Shown: positions 7,954 through 17,290, numbered from the stretch's first letter. The stretch is 64,000 nucleotides of DNA from Neotamlana sedimentorum (GCF_000943565.1 NZ_JTDW01000014.1:38565-102564), one strand, 5' to 3'. Notes: generated by a model from the sequence alone, not told the origin. A program made the numbers and translations.

Positions 7954-8618
7954 AAAAGGTAATTGTTTTAATATTGATTTTTCTAAATTTAGCTTGTAAA
8001 GAACAGGCAAAAAAGGCGCCTTCTGTAGTTGAAGAAACCAGTAGGGTTGACTATTTACCGTATTATGAAGATGAAGCGTTTACCCCAAAATGGATTACAC
8101 CAAATACTGAAGCAGAGAAAAATTTTCATAAAATACCAGATTTTAAGTTAACAAACCAATTGGGTGAAACAGTCACTCAAAAAACCTTTGAAGATAAAAT
8201 TTATATTGCCGACTTTTTCTTTACTACTTGCCCAGGAATTTGCCCAAAAATGACGGGTAATATGTTTAAAATACAAGCAGCCTTTCAAAATGACCCAGAA
8301 GTGCTTTTACTCTCTCACTCCGTAATGCCAAGTGTAGACTCTGTATCTGTTTTAAAAGATTACGCAAAAGAGTATGGTGTTATTAGCGGAAAATGGCATT
8401 TAGTAACAGGCGATAAATTTCAAATTTATCGCCTGGGTCGAGAGGCTTATTTTGTTGAAAACGATTTAGGTGAGCAAAAGAGTATAGACGATTTTTTACA
8501 TACCGAAAATTTTCTACTTATTGATAAAAACAAACATATACGCGGCATTTATAACGGCTTAAATAGAGCATCGGTAGCGCAATTAATAACCGATATAAAA
8601 GCCTTAAAATTAGAGTAA
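7950..8618 (+). CDS. SCO1/SenC family copper chaperone, lipoprotein
   Basis: A 222-residue lipoprotein (LNLACKEQ) with a thioredoxin-like SCO domain. The copper-binding CxxxC is at Cys94/Cys98 (TTCPGICPKM) and the conserved distal histidine is His184 (DFLHTENFLLID). SCO proteins deliver Cu(I) to the CuA site of cytochrome c oxidase or act as periplasmic thiol-disulfide reductases. No oxidase gene is nearby. The start ATG overlaps the preceding stop (ATGA), so it is the last gene of the YHYH-YHYH-MORN operon, and a terminator follows. The full set of Cu ligands supports real metal binding. Confidence 0.9.
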   Translation: MKKVIVLILIFLNLACKEQAKKAPSVVEETSRVDYLPYYEDEAFTPKWITPNTEAEKNFHKIPDFKLTNQLGETVTQKTFEDKIYIADFFFTTCPGICPKMTGNMFKIQAAFQNDPEVLLLSHSVMPSVDSVSVLKDYAKEYGVISGKWHLVTGDKFQIYRLGREAYFVENDLGEQKSIDDFLHTENFLLIDKNKHIRGIYNGLNRASVAQLITDIKALKLE

Positions 8619-8639
8619 TTTGATTGATTGATAGTGCTA

Positions 8640-8677
8640 AAAGGGCTTTTGTGTAAAAACTAAAGCTCTTTTTTTGT
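8640..8677 (+). terminator. Intrinsic terminator after the SCO gene
   Basis: Stem AAAGGGCTTT (8640-8649) / AAAGCTCTTT (8662-8671), with one G-U pair, is followed by a T run. Confidence 0.8.
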
Positions 8678-8704
8678 TATTTTTATTTCTTAAAAATCAT
8701 ATTT

Positions 8705-9784
8705 ATGAAATCTCGCTATATTCTGGTTGTAATCTTGTTTTACTTATCGTGTAAATCGAATAAAATTACGGTAAGAGATTTTAAAACGGTTACCGTTGAA
8801 AATATTTTAGAGGATTCATTATTTAGTATTAGAGCGATAGATATTGTAAAAAATCAAAAATATAATCTTTATACATTGTATTATTCTGGCTCAAACAAAA
8901 CAACGGGTGCACTTAGTTTTAATGATATTTTTACACCTAAAATAGAAAATAAAGGTCGTTTTAATTTTAAAATACCAGATTCTGTAAATGTATATTTTAG
9001 GTCTATTGCAAATACATCAAAAAGTACTTTTGTTTTAAGTGTTGCTAATCCTGCTTTGTTGTATAAAAAAGATAAGTTTAATCGTAATTTTGAATTAGTT
9101 TATCAAGAAAACAATCCAGATGTGTTTTACGATTCTATGATGTTTTATAACGATTTAGAAGGTATTGCTATTGGAGATTCTACCAATGGTTGTTTAAGCA
9201 TCATTATTACAAGAGATGGTGGTGAAACCTGGAACAAAATAAGTTGCGATAAACTGCCAGAAGGTTTACCAAATGAAGGAGCCTTTGCTGCGAGTAACTC
9301 GAATATAGCCATTGTTGGAAATAAAACTTGGGTAGCAACAACGGCTGGACGTATTTATTTTTCGGAAGATAAAGGTGAAACTTGGGAAGTTTTTAATTCT
9401 CCTATGGTTAAAAATAAAGAGACCGAAGGTATTTATTCAATCGATTTTTATGATGAATTAAACGGATTTGCTATTGGTGGCGATTATACAAAACCAAATG
9501 AAAATGCTGCCAACAAAATTAAAACCACTAATGGCGGTAAAACGTGGCAGTTGGTGTCGCAACATAAAAATCCGGGGTACAGAAGTTGTGTGCAATATGT
9601 TCCTAATGCCAATGCAAAAGAACTAGTAGCTATTGGTTTTAAAGGAATAGATTTTAGCAACGATGGTGGCGAAACTTGGAAACATTTAAGCGACGAAGGT
9701 TTTTATACGTTGCGTTTTGTAAACGATAGTGTGGCTTTTGCTGCGGGCTCTGGAAGAATAAGTAAACTCGTATTTAAGGAATAA
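8705..9784 (+). CDS. BNR/Ycf48-like beta-propeller lipoprotein
   Basis: A 359-residue lipoprotein (ILFYLSCKSN) with repeated Asp-box-type motifs: DGGETWNKI, DKGETWEVF, NGGKTWQLV and DGGETWKHL. They mark a beta-propeller of the BNR/sialidase-like or Ycf48 (photosystem assembly factor) superfamily. In Flavobacteriaceae such proteins are often called oxidoreductase or WD40/BNR repeat protein without functional evidence. No sialidase catalytic residues can be assigned. It has its own unit between two terminators. Confidence 0.75.
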   Translation: MKSRYILVVILFYLSCKSNKITVRDFKTVTVENILEDSLFSIRAIDIVKNQKYNLYTLYYSGSNKTTGALSFNDIFTPKIENKGRFNFKIPDSVNVYFRSIANTSKSTFVLSVANPALLYKKDKFNRNFELVYQENNPDVFYDSMMFYNDLEGIAIGDSTNGCLSIIITRDGGETWNKISCDKLPEGLPNEGAFAASNSNIAIVGNKTWVATTAGRIYFSEDKGETWEVFNSPMVKNKETEGIYSIDFYDELNGFAIGGDYTKPNENAANKIKTTNGGKTWQLVSQHKNPGYRSCVQYVPNANAKELVAIGFKGIDFSNDGGETWKHLSDEGFYTLRFVNDSVAFAAGSGRISKLVFKE

Positions 9785-9785
9785 A

Positions 9786-9816
9786 AAAAAGAGACGTTTT
9801 AAACATCTCTTTGAAT
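9786..9816. terminator. Bidirectional terminator between convergent genes
   Basis: AAAGAGA (9788-9794) pairs with TCTCTTT (9806-9812), extended by GTTT/AAAC in the loop. An A run precedes and T-rich sequence follows, so it can serve both the BNR gene and the minus-strand cassette. Confidence 0.75.
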
Positions 9817-9823
9817 TTATTAT

Positions 9824-10267
9824 TTACGATTTATTTTTGTTTTTCATTCTTTTCCATTCATCGAACATTTTTTTCTTAAACTCTTCTTCGGCAACCTGAA
9901 GTAAAAGCACTTTTTTAGCAGGAATAATGGTTTTTAGGTCGCTGCTTAATTTGTATTCTTGTTCGTGTAATTTACGTTCTGCTTTGGTAAATTTGTCTAA
10001 AAGTTCGCTCGCTTTCTTTTCGGTTAAGCTCGCAATATTTTCTTTAATTTCTTTTTTAAGCGCTCTTAATTCGGTGTGTTTAATTTTGCTTGTTGTTTCG
10101 TCGTAAGCATTATAAATAGGCCAAAATTTTTCGGCTTCGGTTTTAGTTAACTCTAAACGCTCTGTAATAAACGAAACTTTAAGTGCTTTAATTTTATCGC
10201 GCTTACTTTGCGAAAAACTTTGCAAGGTAAAGGCAAGTATTAAAATAGTTAATGCTACTTTTTTCAT
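9824..10267 (-). CDS. LTXXQ-like periplasmic sensor protein of ECF cassette 2
   Basis: The ATG at 10267 starts a signal peptide (KKVALTILILAFTLQSFSQ); the longer frame to 10309 runs into the preceding gene and is rejected. The 147-residue mature region is helical and charged (FITERLELTKTEAEKFWPIYNAYDE...LHEQEYKLSSDLKTIIPAKK). This is the pattern of Bacteroidota proteins annotated as sensor of ECF-type sigma factor, related to Spy/CpxP. It is third in the order sigma, membrane protein, periplasmic protein, mirroring cassette 1 at 4110-5564. A role in sensing envelope stress and relieving the anti-sigma factor is inferred. Confidence 0.75.
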   Translation of the reverse strand: MKKVALTILILAFTLQSFSQSKRDKIKALKVSFITERLELTKTEAEKFWPIYNAYDETTSKIKHTELRALKKEIKENIASLTEKKASELLDKFTKAERKLHEQEYKLSSDLKTIIPAKKVLLLQVAEEEFKKKMFDEWKRMKNKNKS

Positions 10268-10280
10268 AGGTTTTTCGGTG

Positions 10281-10781
10281 TTATTCTTCAATAAAATCTT
10301 CAACATCAATATGGTCTAACAGGTAAGACTCAATATTATCTTCTTCAAAATTATGATTTACAAAGTTTTCTATTTCTAAATTGTCTTCAACAAGTAGTGT
10401 CGCCATATCGTACGACGTTAATTCTTCATCTAAAATATAATTTTCAACGGTTTCAATATCTAAAGTATTCCAGCTGTTTTTTTCATTATTAAATAGCGTT
10501 AAGCTAAATAGTAATACTACAGCGGCCGCGATACTGGTGGCGTATAAAATATTTCTTTTATTAAATAAAGGAATTACTTTAGGTTTCTTTTCCGATGAAA
10601 TTTTTTCGGTTACAGCTACTTCTAAAGTTTTAAAATAATTGTCTGGTATTTTAAAACCAGGAGCACTGGCGTTGTCTTTTAGCTTAGCTACACTAAGTAA
10701 GGAATCGTCAAAATTATTAAAGTAATCTTGAGGCGTTTTAAATCCTGTTTTGTTAATGTTATGTAAACTTTTGTTTTTCAT
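10281..10781 (-). CDS. Putative anti-sigma factor, single-pass membrane protein (cassette 2)
   Basis: A 166-residue protein. The N-terminal cytoplasmic part (about 1-75) contains two similar short segments (TGFKTPQDYFNNFDDSLL and APGFKIPDNYFKTLEVAV), a pattern frequent in flavobacterial anti-sigma-like proteins. One transmembrane helix covers about 82-100 and an acidic periplasmic tail follows. It lies 33 bp after the sigma gene and 13 bp before the sensor gene. Function is assigned from context and topology only. Confidence 0.7.
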   Translation of the reverse strand: MKNKSLHNINKTGFKTPQDYFNNFDDSLLSVAKLKDNASAPGFKIPDNYFKTLEVAVTEKISSEKKPKVIPLFNKRNILYATSIAAAVVLLFSLTLFNNEKNSWNTLDIETVENYILDEELTSYDMATLLVEDNLEIENFVNHNFEEDNIESYLLDHIDVEDFIEE

Positions 10782-10814
10782 CTTATTAATAAGACTGTTT
10801 TTTTTTATAAAGGT

Positions 10815-11357
10815 TTAATTACTAGTTAAAAATGCTTCAATTTTTTTTACAGCTAAATGATATGAGGCTTTTAGTGCACCTTCGCTAGTCTCTAAAATAT
10901 CAGACATTTCACTGTATTTTAAATCTTGAAAGTATTTCATATTAAAAACCAGTTGTTGTTTTTCTGGTAATGTAGCTATGGCTTTTTGTAACTTTAATTG
11001 AATGGCATCGCCCTCAAAATAAACATCGGAGGTTAAGTTATTAATCGCTAATTCTTGAACTTCTTCGCTAGTGATTTGTAGTCGTTTCGCTTTTTGATTT
11101 AAAAAAGTGAGCGATTCGTTTGTGGCAATGCGGTACATCCAAGAGTAAATTTTACTATCTCCTTTAAATTTATCGATGTTTTTATAAACTTTAATAAAAG
11201 TGTTTTGTAGAACATCGTCTGTATCGTCGTGCGACTTTACTATATTTCGTATGTGCCAATATAGGCGTTCCTTGTAAAGGTTTAATAGCTCTTTAAAGGC
11301 ATCGTCTTTACTGGTGCTAGATTGTAATTGTTTAAGTAAAGTAACTTCTTCTGTCAC
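10815..11357 (-). CDS. ECF-type RNA polymerase sigma factor (cassette 2)
   Basis: A 180-residue ECF sigma factor. Region 2 is at about 22-90 (DDTDDVLQNTFIKVYKNIDKF, YSWMYRIATNESLTFL) and region 4 at about 128-178 (LPEKQQLVFNMKYFQDLKYSEMSDIL). The frame begins with GTG at 11357. It heads a three-gene unit with a membrane protein and an LTXXQ-like protein, probably its own regulators. Upstream (11358-11500) I see no clear TAnnTTTG promoter on this strand. Confidence 0.9.
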   Translation of the reverse strand: MTEEVTLLKQLQSSTSKDDAFKELLNLYKERLYWHIRNIVKSHDDTDDVLQNTFIKVYKNIDKFKGDSKIYSWMYRIATNESLTFLNQKAKRLQITSEEVQELAINNLTSDVYFEGDAIQLKLQKAIATLPEKQQLVFNMKYFQDLKYSEMSDILETSEGALKASYHLAVKKIEAFLTSN

Positions 11358-11508
11358 AAAATCGATTTATAATTAGACTTATAAAAATACTAAAAGTTTA
11401 ATGTATGGGTTTGTTTTTTGAAAATAATATTTGAGAGGCTGGAAAGTAGTCGTTTTTTATATTTAAATCGATGAAATACATTTTAAATCGATAAAATGTG
11501 TTTTTTTC

Positions 11509-11539
11509 TTGCTTGAATAGGATTTATACTTTATGTTTG
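11509..11539 (+). promoter_or_regulatory. Bacteroidota promoter of orphan sRNA candidate
   Basis: TTG at 11509-11511, a 20-nt spacer, then TATGTTTG at 11532-11539, matching the TTG / TAnnTTTG consensus. It faces away from both neighbouring genes, which are on the minus strand. Confidence 0.65.
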
Positions 11540-11544
11540 TACAA

Positions 11545-11627
11545 GAAACCTACTTATATGTTAGTCGTCCCCAAGTCTAACAAAAACTGAAAAAGGATAG
11601 CTGCCCAAATCTCTATCCTTTTTTTTA
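11545..11627 (+). ncRNA. Candidate small RNA, about 80 nt
   Basis: A plus-strand unit with its own promoter (11509-11539), a first hairpin GTTAG (11560-11564) / CTAAC (11577-11581) with a 12-nt loop, and an intrinsic terminator AAAAGGATAG (11591-11600) / CTATCCTTTT (11613-11622) ending in a T run. No open reading frame of useful length is present. Both flanking genes are on the opposite strand, so it is not a leader of either. The terminator also works for the exporter gene on the minus strand. Possible membership of a known flavobacterial RNA family (for example Flavo-1) could not be tested. The rest of the 11358-11647 gap shows nothing else. Confidence 0.55.
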
Positions 11628-11647
11628 TGTTTAATTTTTAATCAGTC

Positions 11648-13507
11648 TTATTCGAAGCTTTGCATATCTACAAGTTTTTTGTAGGTGCCATTTTTTGAAA
11701 TAAGCTCGTCATGTTTACCTTGTTCTACAATTTCTCCTTTGTTTAAAACTACAATATTGTCGGCATTTTGAATCGTAGAAAGTCTGTGTGCAATAACTAT
11801 AGACGTTCTGTTTTTCATCATGTTTTCTAGAGCTACTTGTACTAAACGCTCACTTTCAGTATCTAAAGCAGATGTTGCTTCATCTAACACCATAATAGGT
11901 GGGCTTTTTAACACAGCTCTCGCAATGCTTAAGCGTTGTTTTTGGCCGCCAGATAGTTTGTTTCCAGAATCTCCAATATTGGTTTCAATGCCTTCAGGTA
12001 ATTCTTTAACAAATTCCCAAGCATTAGCTACTTTTAGGGCATGAATAACCTCTTCGTCGGTGGCATCTTCTTTTCCTAATTGCAAATTGCTTTTAATACT
12101 ATCGTTAAACAAAATAGCGTCTTGAGTAACAATGCCTAACTGTTTTCTTAATGATGAAATAGTAAGCGTTTTTATGTCTTGCCCATCAATTAAAATACTC
12201 CCTTTGTTTACATCATAAAAGCGTGTAATTAAGTTTGCTAAAGTAGATTTTCCACTACCAGATTGCCCAACAAGAGCTACAGTTTTTCCTTTTGGTATAG
12301 TTAAAGAAAAATCTTTTAAAACATACTCTTTATCATATTTAAATGATATGTTTTTAAATTCAATTTTAGAATTGAACCCAGATTTTTCAACAGCATTTGG
12401 TACATCTTGAAGCGGATTTTTAGCTGTTAAAATTTCCTGAATACGTTCTGCTGCAGAACCTCCTTTTTTTACATTTACTAAACCTCTAGAGAAGGCTTTT
12501 GCAGGAGTTAAAATGTTGTAAGCTAATCCTATGTAAACTAAAAATTTACTTCCTGTTAAAAATGATTCGGAAGCGTCGTTTAAAATTAAATTACCTCCAA
12601 ACCATAAAATAACTGCAATCATGCAAATGCCTAAAAATTCGCTTGAGGGTGAAGCTAAGCTTTGCCTGATTAATAATTTGTTAGAAAAATTATAAAACCG
12701 TTGGGTTGAAGCTTTAAATTTTTCATTAAATAATTTTTCAACATTAAAACCTTTAATGATGCGTAAGCCACCTAAAGTTTCTTCTAAAGTTGATAAAAAT
12801 AAACCTTGTTCGCGTTGCACGCGGTCTGATTTTCGTTTTAAACTTTTACCAATTTTAGAAATAACAAAGCCAACTATTGGTATAAAAATAAATACAAATA
12901 CTGTAAGTTTTGTACTTATAATTATCATGGCTATTAATGAGAATAGTATAGTTAGTGGCTCTCTAACTATAAGCTCTAGAACTGGTAGCATTGAGTATTG
13001 CAAGTCGTTTACATCGCCTGTTACCCTAGCCATAATATCACCTTTTCGTTTCTCTGAAAAATAGGATAATGGTAATTCTAATATTTTATTATAAACCGTG
13101 TTACGAATATCTCGAATAACACCGTTACGTAAAAATACCATAAAGTAGTTTGCTAAATACCCAGAGATGTTTTTTAATAAAAAAGCAAGAACTAGCAGCA
13201 TGATTACAAAAATTAGAGCTTTAGATTTGTCTCCGCCAGTAAACTCATGCATTCTGTAAGCTAAAAGACCTTCAAAATAGTCGCTAATTTCCCAAATACC
13301 TTTGTAAATAGGCGCTGTTGGGTTGGTAATAATAGCTTTACCTGTACAAGGATCGATGTTTTTTTCGAAAATAACATCGAGCATGGGTTTTAATGCTACA
13401 AAAGAAAGTGTGCCAAATAAAGCAAAAAACACATTAGAAATAATGTGTCCTATTGCGTATTTTTTATAAGGCTTTGCGTACCTTAATATTTTAAAAAATT
13501 CGTTCAT
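11648..13507 (-). CDS. MsbA-like ABC exporter (fused permease/ATPase)
   Basis: A 619-residue half-transporter with about six transmembrane helices (residues 20-350), then a nucleotide-binding domain. Walker A is GQSGSGKST (414-422), the signature LSGGQ is at 518-522 and Walker B IMVLDE at 538-543. The family exports lipid A, lipids or peptides and acts as a homodimer. It starts 4 bp after the phosphohexomutase stop, so the two are probably co-transcribed. Lipid A flipping is the usual assignment, but the substrate cannot be read from sequence. Confidence 0.88.
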   Translation of the reverse strand: MNEFFKILRYAKPYKKYAIGHIISNVFFALFGTLSFVALKPMLDVIFEKNIDPCTGKAIITNPTAPIYKGIWEISDYFEGLLAYRMHEFTGGDKSKALIFVIMLLVLAFLLKNISGYLANYFMVFLRNGVIRDIRNTVYNKILELPLSYFSEKRKGDIMARVTGDVNDLQYSMLPVLELIVREPLTILFSLIAMIIISTKLTVFVFIFIPIVGFVISKIGKSLKRKSDRVQREQGLFLSTLEETLGGLRIIKGFNVEKLFNEKFKASTQRFYNFSNKLLIRQSLASPSSEFLGICMIAVILWFGGNLILNDASESFLTGSKFLVYIGLAYNILTPAKAFSRGLVNVKKGGSAAERIQEILTAKNPLQDVPNAVEKSGFNSKIEFKNISFKYDKEYVLKDFSLTIPKGKTVALVGQSGSGKSTLANLITRFYDVNKGSILIDGQDIKTLTISSLRKQLGIVTQDAILFNDSIKSNLQLGKEDATDEEVIHALKVANAWEFVKELPEGIETNIGDSGNKLSGGQKQRLSIARAVLKSPPIMVLDEATSALDTESERLVQVALENMMKNRTSIVIAHRLSTIQNADNIVVLNKGEIVEQGKHDELISKNGTYKKLVDMQSFE

Positions 13508-13511
13508 TAAA

Positions 13512-15242
13512 TTATATAAGCTTCATATCTTTTAAGATATCTTCTGCTTTTTTATCTAGTTCGGCTTCTGTGTTTTTAAAATCATCTACGTTGTTTAAAC
13601 TTGTATTTACGCTTACGTAGAATTTTATTTTAGGTTCTGTTCCGCTTGGTCTTAAGGCAATCTGGCTACCATCTTCTGTGTAGTAAATTAACACATTAGA
13701 TTTTGGTACATCAATATCGGTTTCTTCACCTGTAAGTAGGTGTTTTGCTTTCGATGATTGGTAGTCTTCAAACTTAACTACTTTCGAGCCGTTTATAATT
13801 TCAAATGGCGTTTCGCGGGCGTCAATCATCATTTGTTTTATTTCTTCGGCGCCTTGAATACCTTTTTTGGTAAGTGAAATTAATTTTTCTTTAAAACAAC
13901 CGTGTTCTACGTATAGTTTTAATAACTCTTGGTGGAACGAACTTCCTTGCGATTTTGAAATTGCTGCAATTTCGCAAGCTAAAAGGGTAGAGGTTACTGC
14001 ATCTTTATCGCGAACAAAATCGCCAACCATATAACCAAAACTTTCTTCGCCACCACCTATAAAATCTAATTCTGGATAATCGTAAATAAGTTTAGCAATC
14101 CATTTAAAACCAGTTAAAACAATTTTATTGTCTACGCCGTAAGATGTTGCTAAATTTTTAAGCATTGGTGTAGATACAATTGTTGTAGCGATAAATTCTT
14201 TACCTTTTATTTTCCCTTCGGCTTTCCATTGCTTTAATAAGAAATCGGTCATCATAATCATGGTTTGATTTCCGTTTAAAAGCTGTAATTCGCCTTCGGT
14301 ATTTCTAACAGCAACGCCTAAACGATCACAATCTGGGTCGGTACCAATAACAATATCTGCATCAACCTCGTTAGCCAGCTCTAAAGCCATTTTTAAGGCC
14401 GCAGGTTCTTCTGGGTTTGGCGATTTTACCGTTGGAAAATTTCCGTTAGGAACTTCTTGTTCTTTTACAATATGTACATTTTTAAAACCAGCGCGTTTTA
14501 AAGTTTCTGGAACCGCAGTAATTGAAGTACCATGAAGAGAGGTAAAAACAATTTTTAAATTGTCTTTAGCATCTTGAGTAGCGCCAACACATCCATTTTC
14601 TACAGAAGCATCAACAAAAACATCGTCTACATCTTTACCAATATATTTAATTAAACTTTCGTTTGCTTCAAATTTAATATCGGCATATTCTAAATCGTTA
14701 ATGGTTTTTATAACAGCAGTATCGTGTGGTGGAACTAATTGGCCACCATCTTGCCAATATACTTTGTAACCGTTATATTCTGGCGGGTTGTGCGATGCTG
14801 TTAAAACAATTCCGCAATGGCAGTTTAAATGTCTTACTGCAAACGATAATTCTGGAGTTGGGCGTAAATCTTCAAATAAATAAACTTCAATTCCGTTTGC
14901 CGAAAATACATCAGCAACTACTTTTGCTAGCGATTTACTATTGTTTCTACAATCGTAAGCAATTACTGTTTTTACAGTTTCATCTGGAAAAGATGCCTTT
15001 AAATAATCGCTTAAGCCTTGTGTACTTTTACCAAGTGTGTATTTATTAATTCGGTTTGTACCTATACCCATTACACCTCGCATACCACCAGTACCAAATT
15101 CAAGGTCTTTATAAAAGCTCTCTTGTATATCTTTTGGGTTGTTGGCTATGCTGTCTTTAATTTCAGCTTGTGTGTCCGCATCAAAAGTTGGTGTTAACCA
15201 CGAATTAATTCGTTCTAAAATTTTTGGTTCTATGTGTATCAT
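13512..15242 (-). CDS. Phospho-sugar mutase (phosphoglucomutase/phosphomannomutase family)
   Basis: 576 residues from the ATG at 15242; a TTG six bases further upstream is less likely. All four signature loops of alpha-D-phosphohexomutases are present: TASHNP with the phosphoserine near residue 150, the metal-binding GTDPDCDR near 300, the sugar-binding GGEESFGY and the phosphate-binding [12 protein letters not shown] near the C-terminus. It interconverts hexose 1- and 6-phosphates for glycan or glycogen metabolism. The length fits the long PGM/PMM group (PgcA/PGM2-like). It precedes the MsbA-like exporter by 4 bp. Confidence 0.9.
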   Translation of the reverse strand: MIHIEPKILERINSWLTPTFDADTQAEIKDSIANNPKDIQESFYKDLEFGTGGMRGVMGIGTNRINKYTLGKSTQGLSDYLKASFPDETVKTVIAYDCRNNSKSLAKVVADVFSANGIEVYLFEDLRPTPELSFAVRHLNCHCGIVLTASHNPPEYNGYKVYWQDGGQLVPPHDTAVIKTINDLEYADIKFEANESLIKYIGKDVDDVFVDASVENGCVGATQDAKDNLKIVFTSLHGTSITAVPETLKRAGFKNVHIVKEQEVPNGNFPTVKSPNPEEPAALKMALELANEVDADIVIGTDPDCDRLGVAVRNTEGELQLLNGNQTMIMMTDFLLKQWKAEGKIKGKEFIATTIVSTPMLKNLATSYGVDNKIVLTGFKWIAKLIYDYPELDFIGGGEESFGYMVGDFVRDKDAVTSTLLACEIAAISKSQGSSFHQELLKLYVEHGCFKEKLISLTKKGIQGAEEIKQMMIDARETPFEIINGSKVVKFEDYQSSKAKHLLTGEETDIDVPKSNVLIYYTEDGSQIALRPSGTEPKIKFYVSVNTSLNNVDDFKNTEAELDKKAEDILKDMKLI

Positions 15243-15332
15243 GATCAATTAATAAATTAGTATTCAAAAATAAACAATTTGTAAAGGATTACCTTTTAAA
15301 AAGACATCGTTTTAACGATTAAATAGGTTTAT

Positions 15333-16283
15333 TTAACCTAAATTTAATTTCTCTTTAATTAAATAGCGTTTTTTATCTGGCTTATTTCTTAAAATAAGTT
15401 CGCCTAAAAATCCGGCAATAAAAAACTGGGAACCAATAATCATTGTAGATAACGAAAGGTAAAATTGTGGACGTTGTGTAATTAAGCGTCCTGCTGGGTT
15501 TAAAAACAATTTGTCTATGCCTAAATAAAAGGCAAAACCAAAGCCAATAATAAACATAATAACGCCTAAGGCTCCAAATAAATGCATGGGCCGTTTAGCA
15601 AAGCGAGATAAAAACCAAATGGTTATTAAGTCTAGAAAACCATGAATAAAACGATTCATGCCAAATTTGGTCTCTCCGTATTTTCTGGCCTGATGTTGTA
15701 CAATTTTTTCGCCAATTTTTGTAAATCCTGCATTTTTAGAAAGCACAGGAATGTAGCGATGCATTTCGCCATTAACATCAATGTTTTTAACTACATTAAT
15801 ATGATAAGCTTTAAGACCGCAATTAAAATCGTTTAGTTCAACTCCCGATGTTTTTCGAGCGGCCCAATTAAATAATTTAGAAGGTAAGTTTTTAGAAATT
15901 ACAGAGTCGTAACGTACTTTTTTCCAGCCCGAAACTAAATCGAAACCATCGTTTACAATCATGCTGTAAAGTTCTGGTATTTCGTTTGGGTTGTCTTGTA
16001 AATCGGCATCCATAGTAATAACAACATCACCTTGTGCTTTTGCAAAACCAGCATGTAAGGCTTGCGATTTTCCAAAGTTTTTTAAAAAGCGAATACCTTT
16101 AACGTTGCTGTCTTTTTGAGAAAGATGGTTTATAGTTTCCCAAGAATTATCTGTACTGCCATCATCAATAAAAATGATTTCATAAGAAAAATGATTGGAT
16201 TGCATAACCCTTGCAATCCAATCATAAAGTTCTTTTAAAGATTCTTGTTCGTTAAGTAGTGGTATGACTACTGATATATTCAT
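15333..16283 (-). CDS. GtrB/DPM1-like membrane glycosyltransferase, family 2
   Basis: 316 residues. The GT-A domain has VVIPLLNEQESL, FIDDGSTDNSW and the metal-binding MDADLQDN, and two C-terminal transmembrane helices follow (about 235-262 and 275-305). This arrangement is that of polyisoprenyl-phosphate glycosyltransferases such as GtrB and dolichol-phosphate mannose synthase, which load a sugar onto undecaprenyl phosphate on the cytoplasmic face. The sugar is not predictable. It lies upstream of the phosphomutase on the same strand, with a 90-bp gap, a sensible glycan-biosynthesis neighbourhood. Confidence 0.88.
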   Translation of the reverse strand: MNISVVIPLLNEQESLKELYDWIARVMQSNHFSYEIIFIDDGSTDNSWETINHLSQKDSNVKGIRFLKNFGKSQALHAGFAKAQGDVVITMDADLQDNPNEIPELYSMIVNDGFDLVSGWKKVRYDSVISKNLPSKLFNWAARKTSGVELNDFNCGLKAYHINVVKNIDVNGEMHRYIPVLSKNAGFTKIGEKIVQHQARKYGETKFGMNRFIHGFLDLITIWFLSRFAKRPMHLFGALGVIMFIIGFGFAFYLGIDKLFLNPAGRLITQRPQFYLSLSTMIIGSQFFIAGFLGELILRNKPDKKRYLIKEKLNLG

Positions 16284-16327
16284 TTAAATATTTTCTGAAA
16301 ATAAATTAGTTTTCAAAAATACAGAAT

Positions 16328-16858
16328 TTATGCTTCTTCAGGGTTGTTTTTTTTAACTACTACAGCCACAAGTAAGCCTACAATACTGTAACCCACAAGT
16401 TGAAAAGCTAAAGATTGCAAAACTTTACCAATAGAAAACATGTTTTCTTGGGCTTCTAATTCTTCTACTGCTGCTGCAATAGCTTCTTCTGGTGCTCCAA
16501 AATTACGCATCATTTCAACTTGGGTGTCCATAACTTTATCTTTTAACGTTATTGCAGCGTCTGGGTCGATAAAATTATAAATAAGCAAGGTGGTTACTAC
16601 GCTTATTACAATACCAATTAAAATTGTAATAAAATAGGAGGTAAAAGCCTGTTTAAAACTTATAAAACCATTTAAAAGGCCTTTTGATTTCATGGCCGAA
16701 ATAATGCCAAAAACAATAACAATAATCATCATGCCAATGCCAAACCACCATTTGGTCATTAAATCAAGATTCATATAACCCATAATTCCTGCAATTACCA
16801 AGACAACGCCAAGGTATAATCCCCAATTTGTAGCAAGGGATTTAATAGTTTTTTCCAT
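16328..16858 (-). CDS. DUF4199 family membrane protein
   Basis: 176 residues from the ATG at 16858 (MEKTIKSLATNWGLYLG). The longer frame to 16987 would run over the region divergent to rpmE2 and is rejected. Four transmembrane segments are visible (about 14-32, 37-55, 72-97 and 142-165), with a soluble loop containing a Met/Glu-rich stretch (QVEMMRNFGAPEEAIAAAVEELEAQE) between the third and fourth. It matches DUF4199 proteins, which sit beside this type of glycosyltransferase in many Bacteroidota. The function is unknown. It precedes the glycosyltransferase by 44 bp. Confidence 0.8.
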   Translation of the reverse strand: MEKTIKSLATNWGLYLGVVLVIAGIMGYMNLDLMTKWWFGIGMMIIVIVFGIISAMKSKGLLNGFISFKQAFTSYFITILIGIVISVVTTLLIYNFIDPDAAITLKDKVMDTQVEMMRNFGAPEEAIAAAVEELEAQENMFSIGKVLQSLAFQLVGYSIVGLLVAVVVKKNNPEEA

Positions 16859-16949
16859 AATATTTTGGTTTTTATAATTAGTTATTAAGTTTGTAGTCAA
16901 ATATAGGGAAACGTTACACATAAAATTTAAATATTTTTTTAATAAATTG

Positions 16950-16979
16950 TTGGTCGTTAGATAAAAAAGTGTAAATTTG
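16950..16979 (+). promoter_or_regulatory. Promoter of rpmE2
   Basis: TTG (16950-16952), 19 nt, TAAATTTG (16972-16979): a textbook Bacteroidota sigma-70 promoter 34 bp before the L31 start. Confidence 0.75.
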
Positions 16980-17013
16980 CACTCCAAAATTGATTAGATA
17001 AAAGTATTTAGCG

Positions 17014-17265
17014 ATGAGAAAAGGTATACACCCAGAAAATTATAGAGTAGTAGCATTTAAAGATATGTCTAACGACGATGTTTTTTTAACAAAGTCTACT
17101 GCAGTAACTAACGAAACTATTGAGGTTGATGGTGTGGAGTATCCGTTAGTAAAAATGGAAATCTCTAGAACATCTCATCCTTATTACACTGGTAAATCTA
17201 AATTAGTAGATACTGCTGGTCGTATTGATAAATTCAAAAATAAATACGCGAAATTCAAAAAATAA
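17014..17265 (+). CDS. rpmE2: 50S ribosomal protein L31 type B
   Basis: 83 residues, beginning [22 protein letters not shown] and containing [21 protein letters not shown], the standard type B L31 sequence. The four zinc-binding cysteines of type A L31 are absent, as expected for this zinc-independent form. It is a single-gene unit with a strong promoter (16950-16979) and terminator (17291-17320). No Zur operator could be recognised. Confidence 0.97.
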   Translation: MRKGIHPENYRVVAFKDMSNDDVFLTKSTAVTNETIEVDGVEYPLVKMEISRTSHPYYTGKSKLVDTAGRIDKFKNKYAKFKK

Positions 17266-17290
17266 ATTTCAAGTTTTTTAAAACTTTTAC

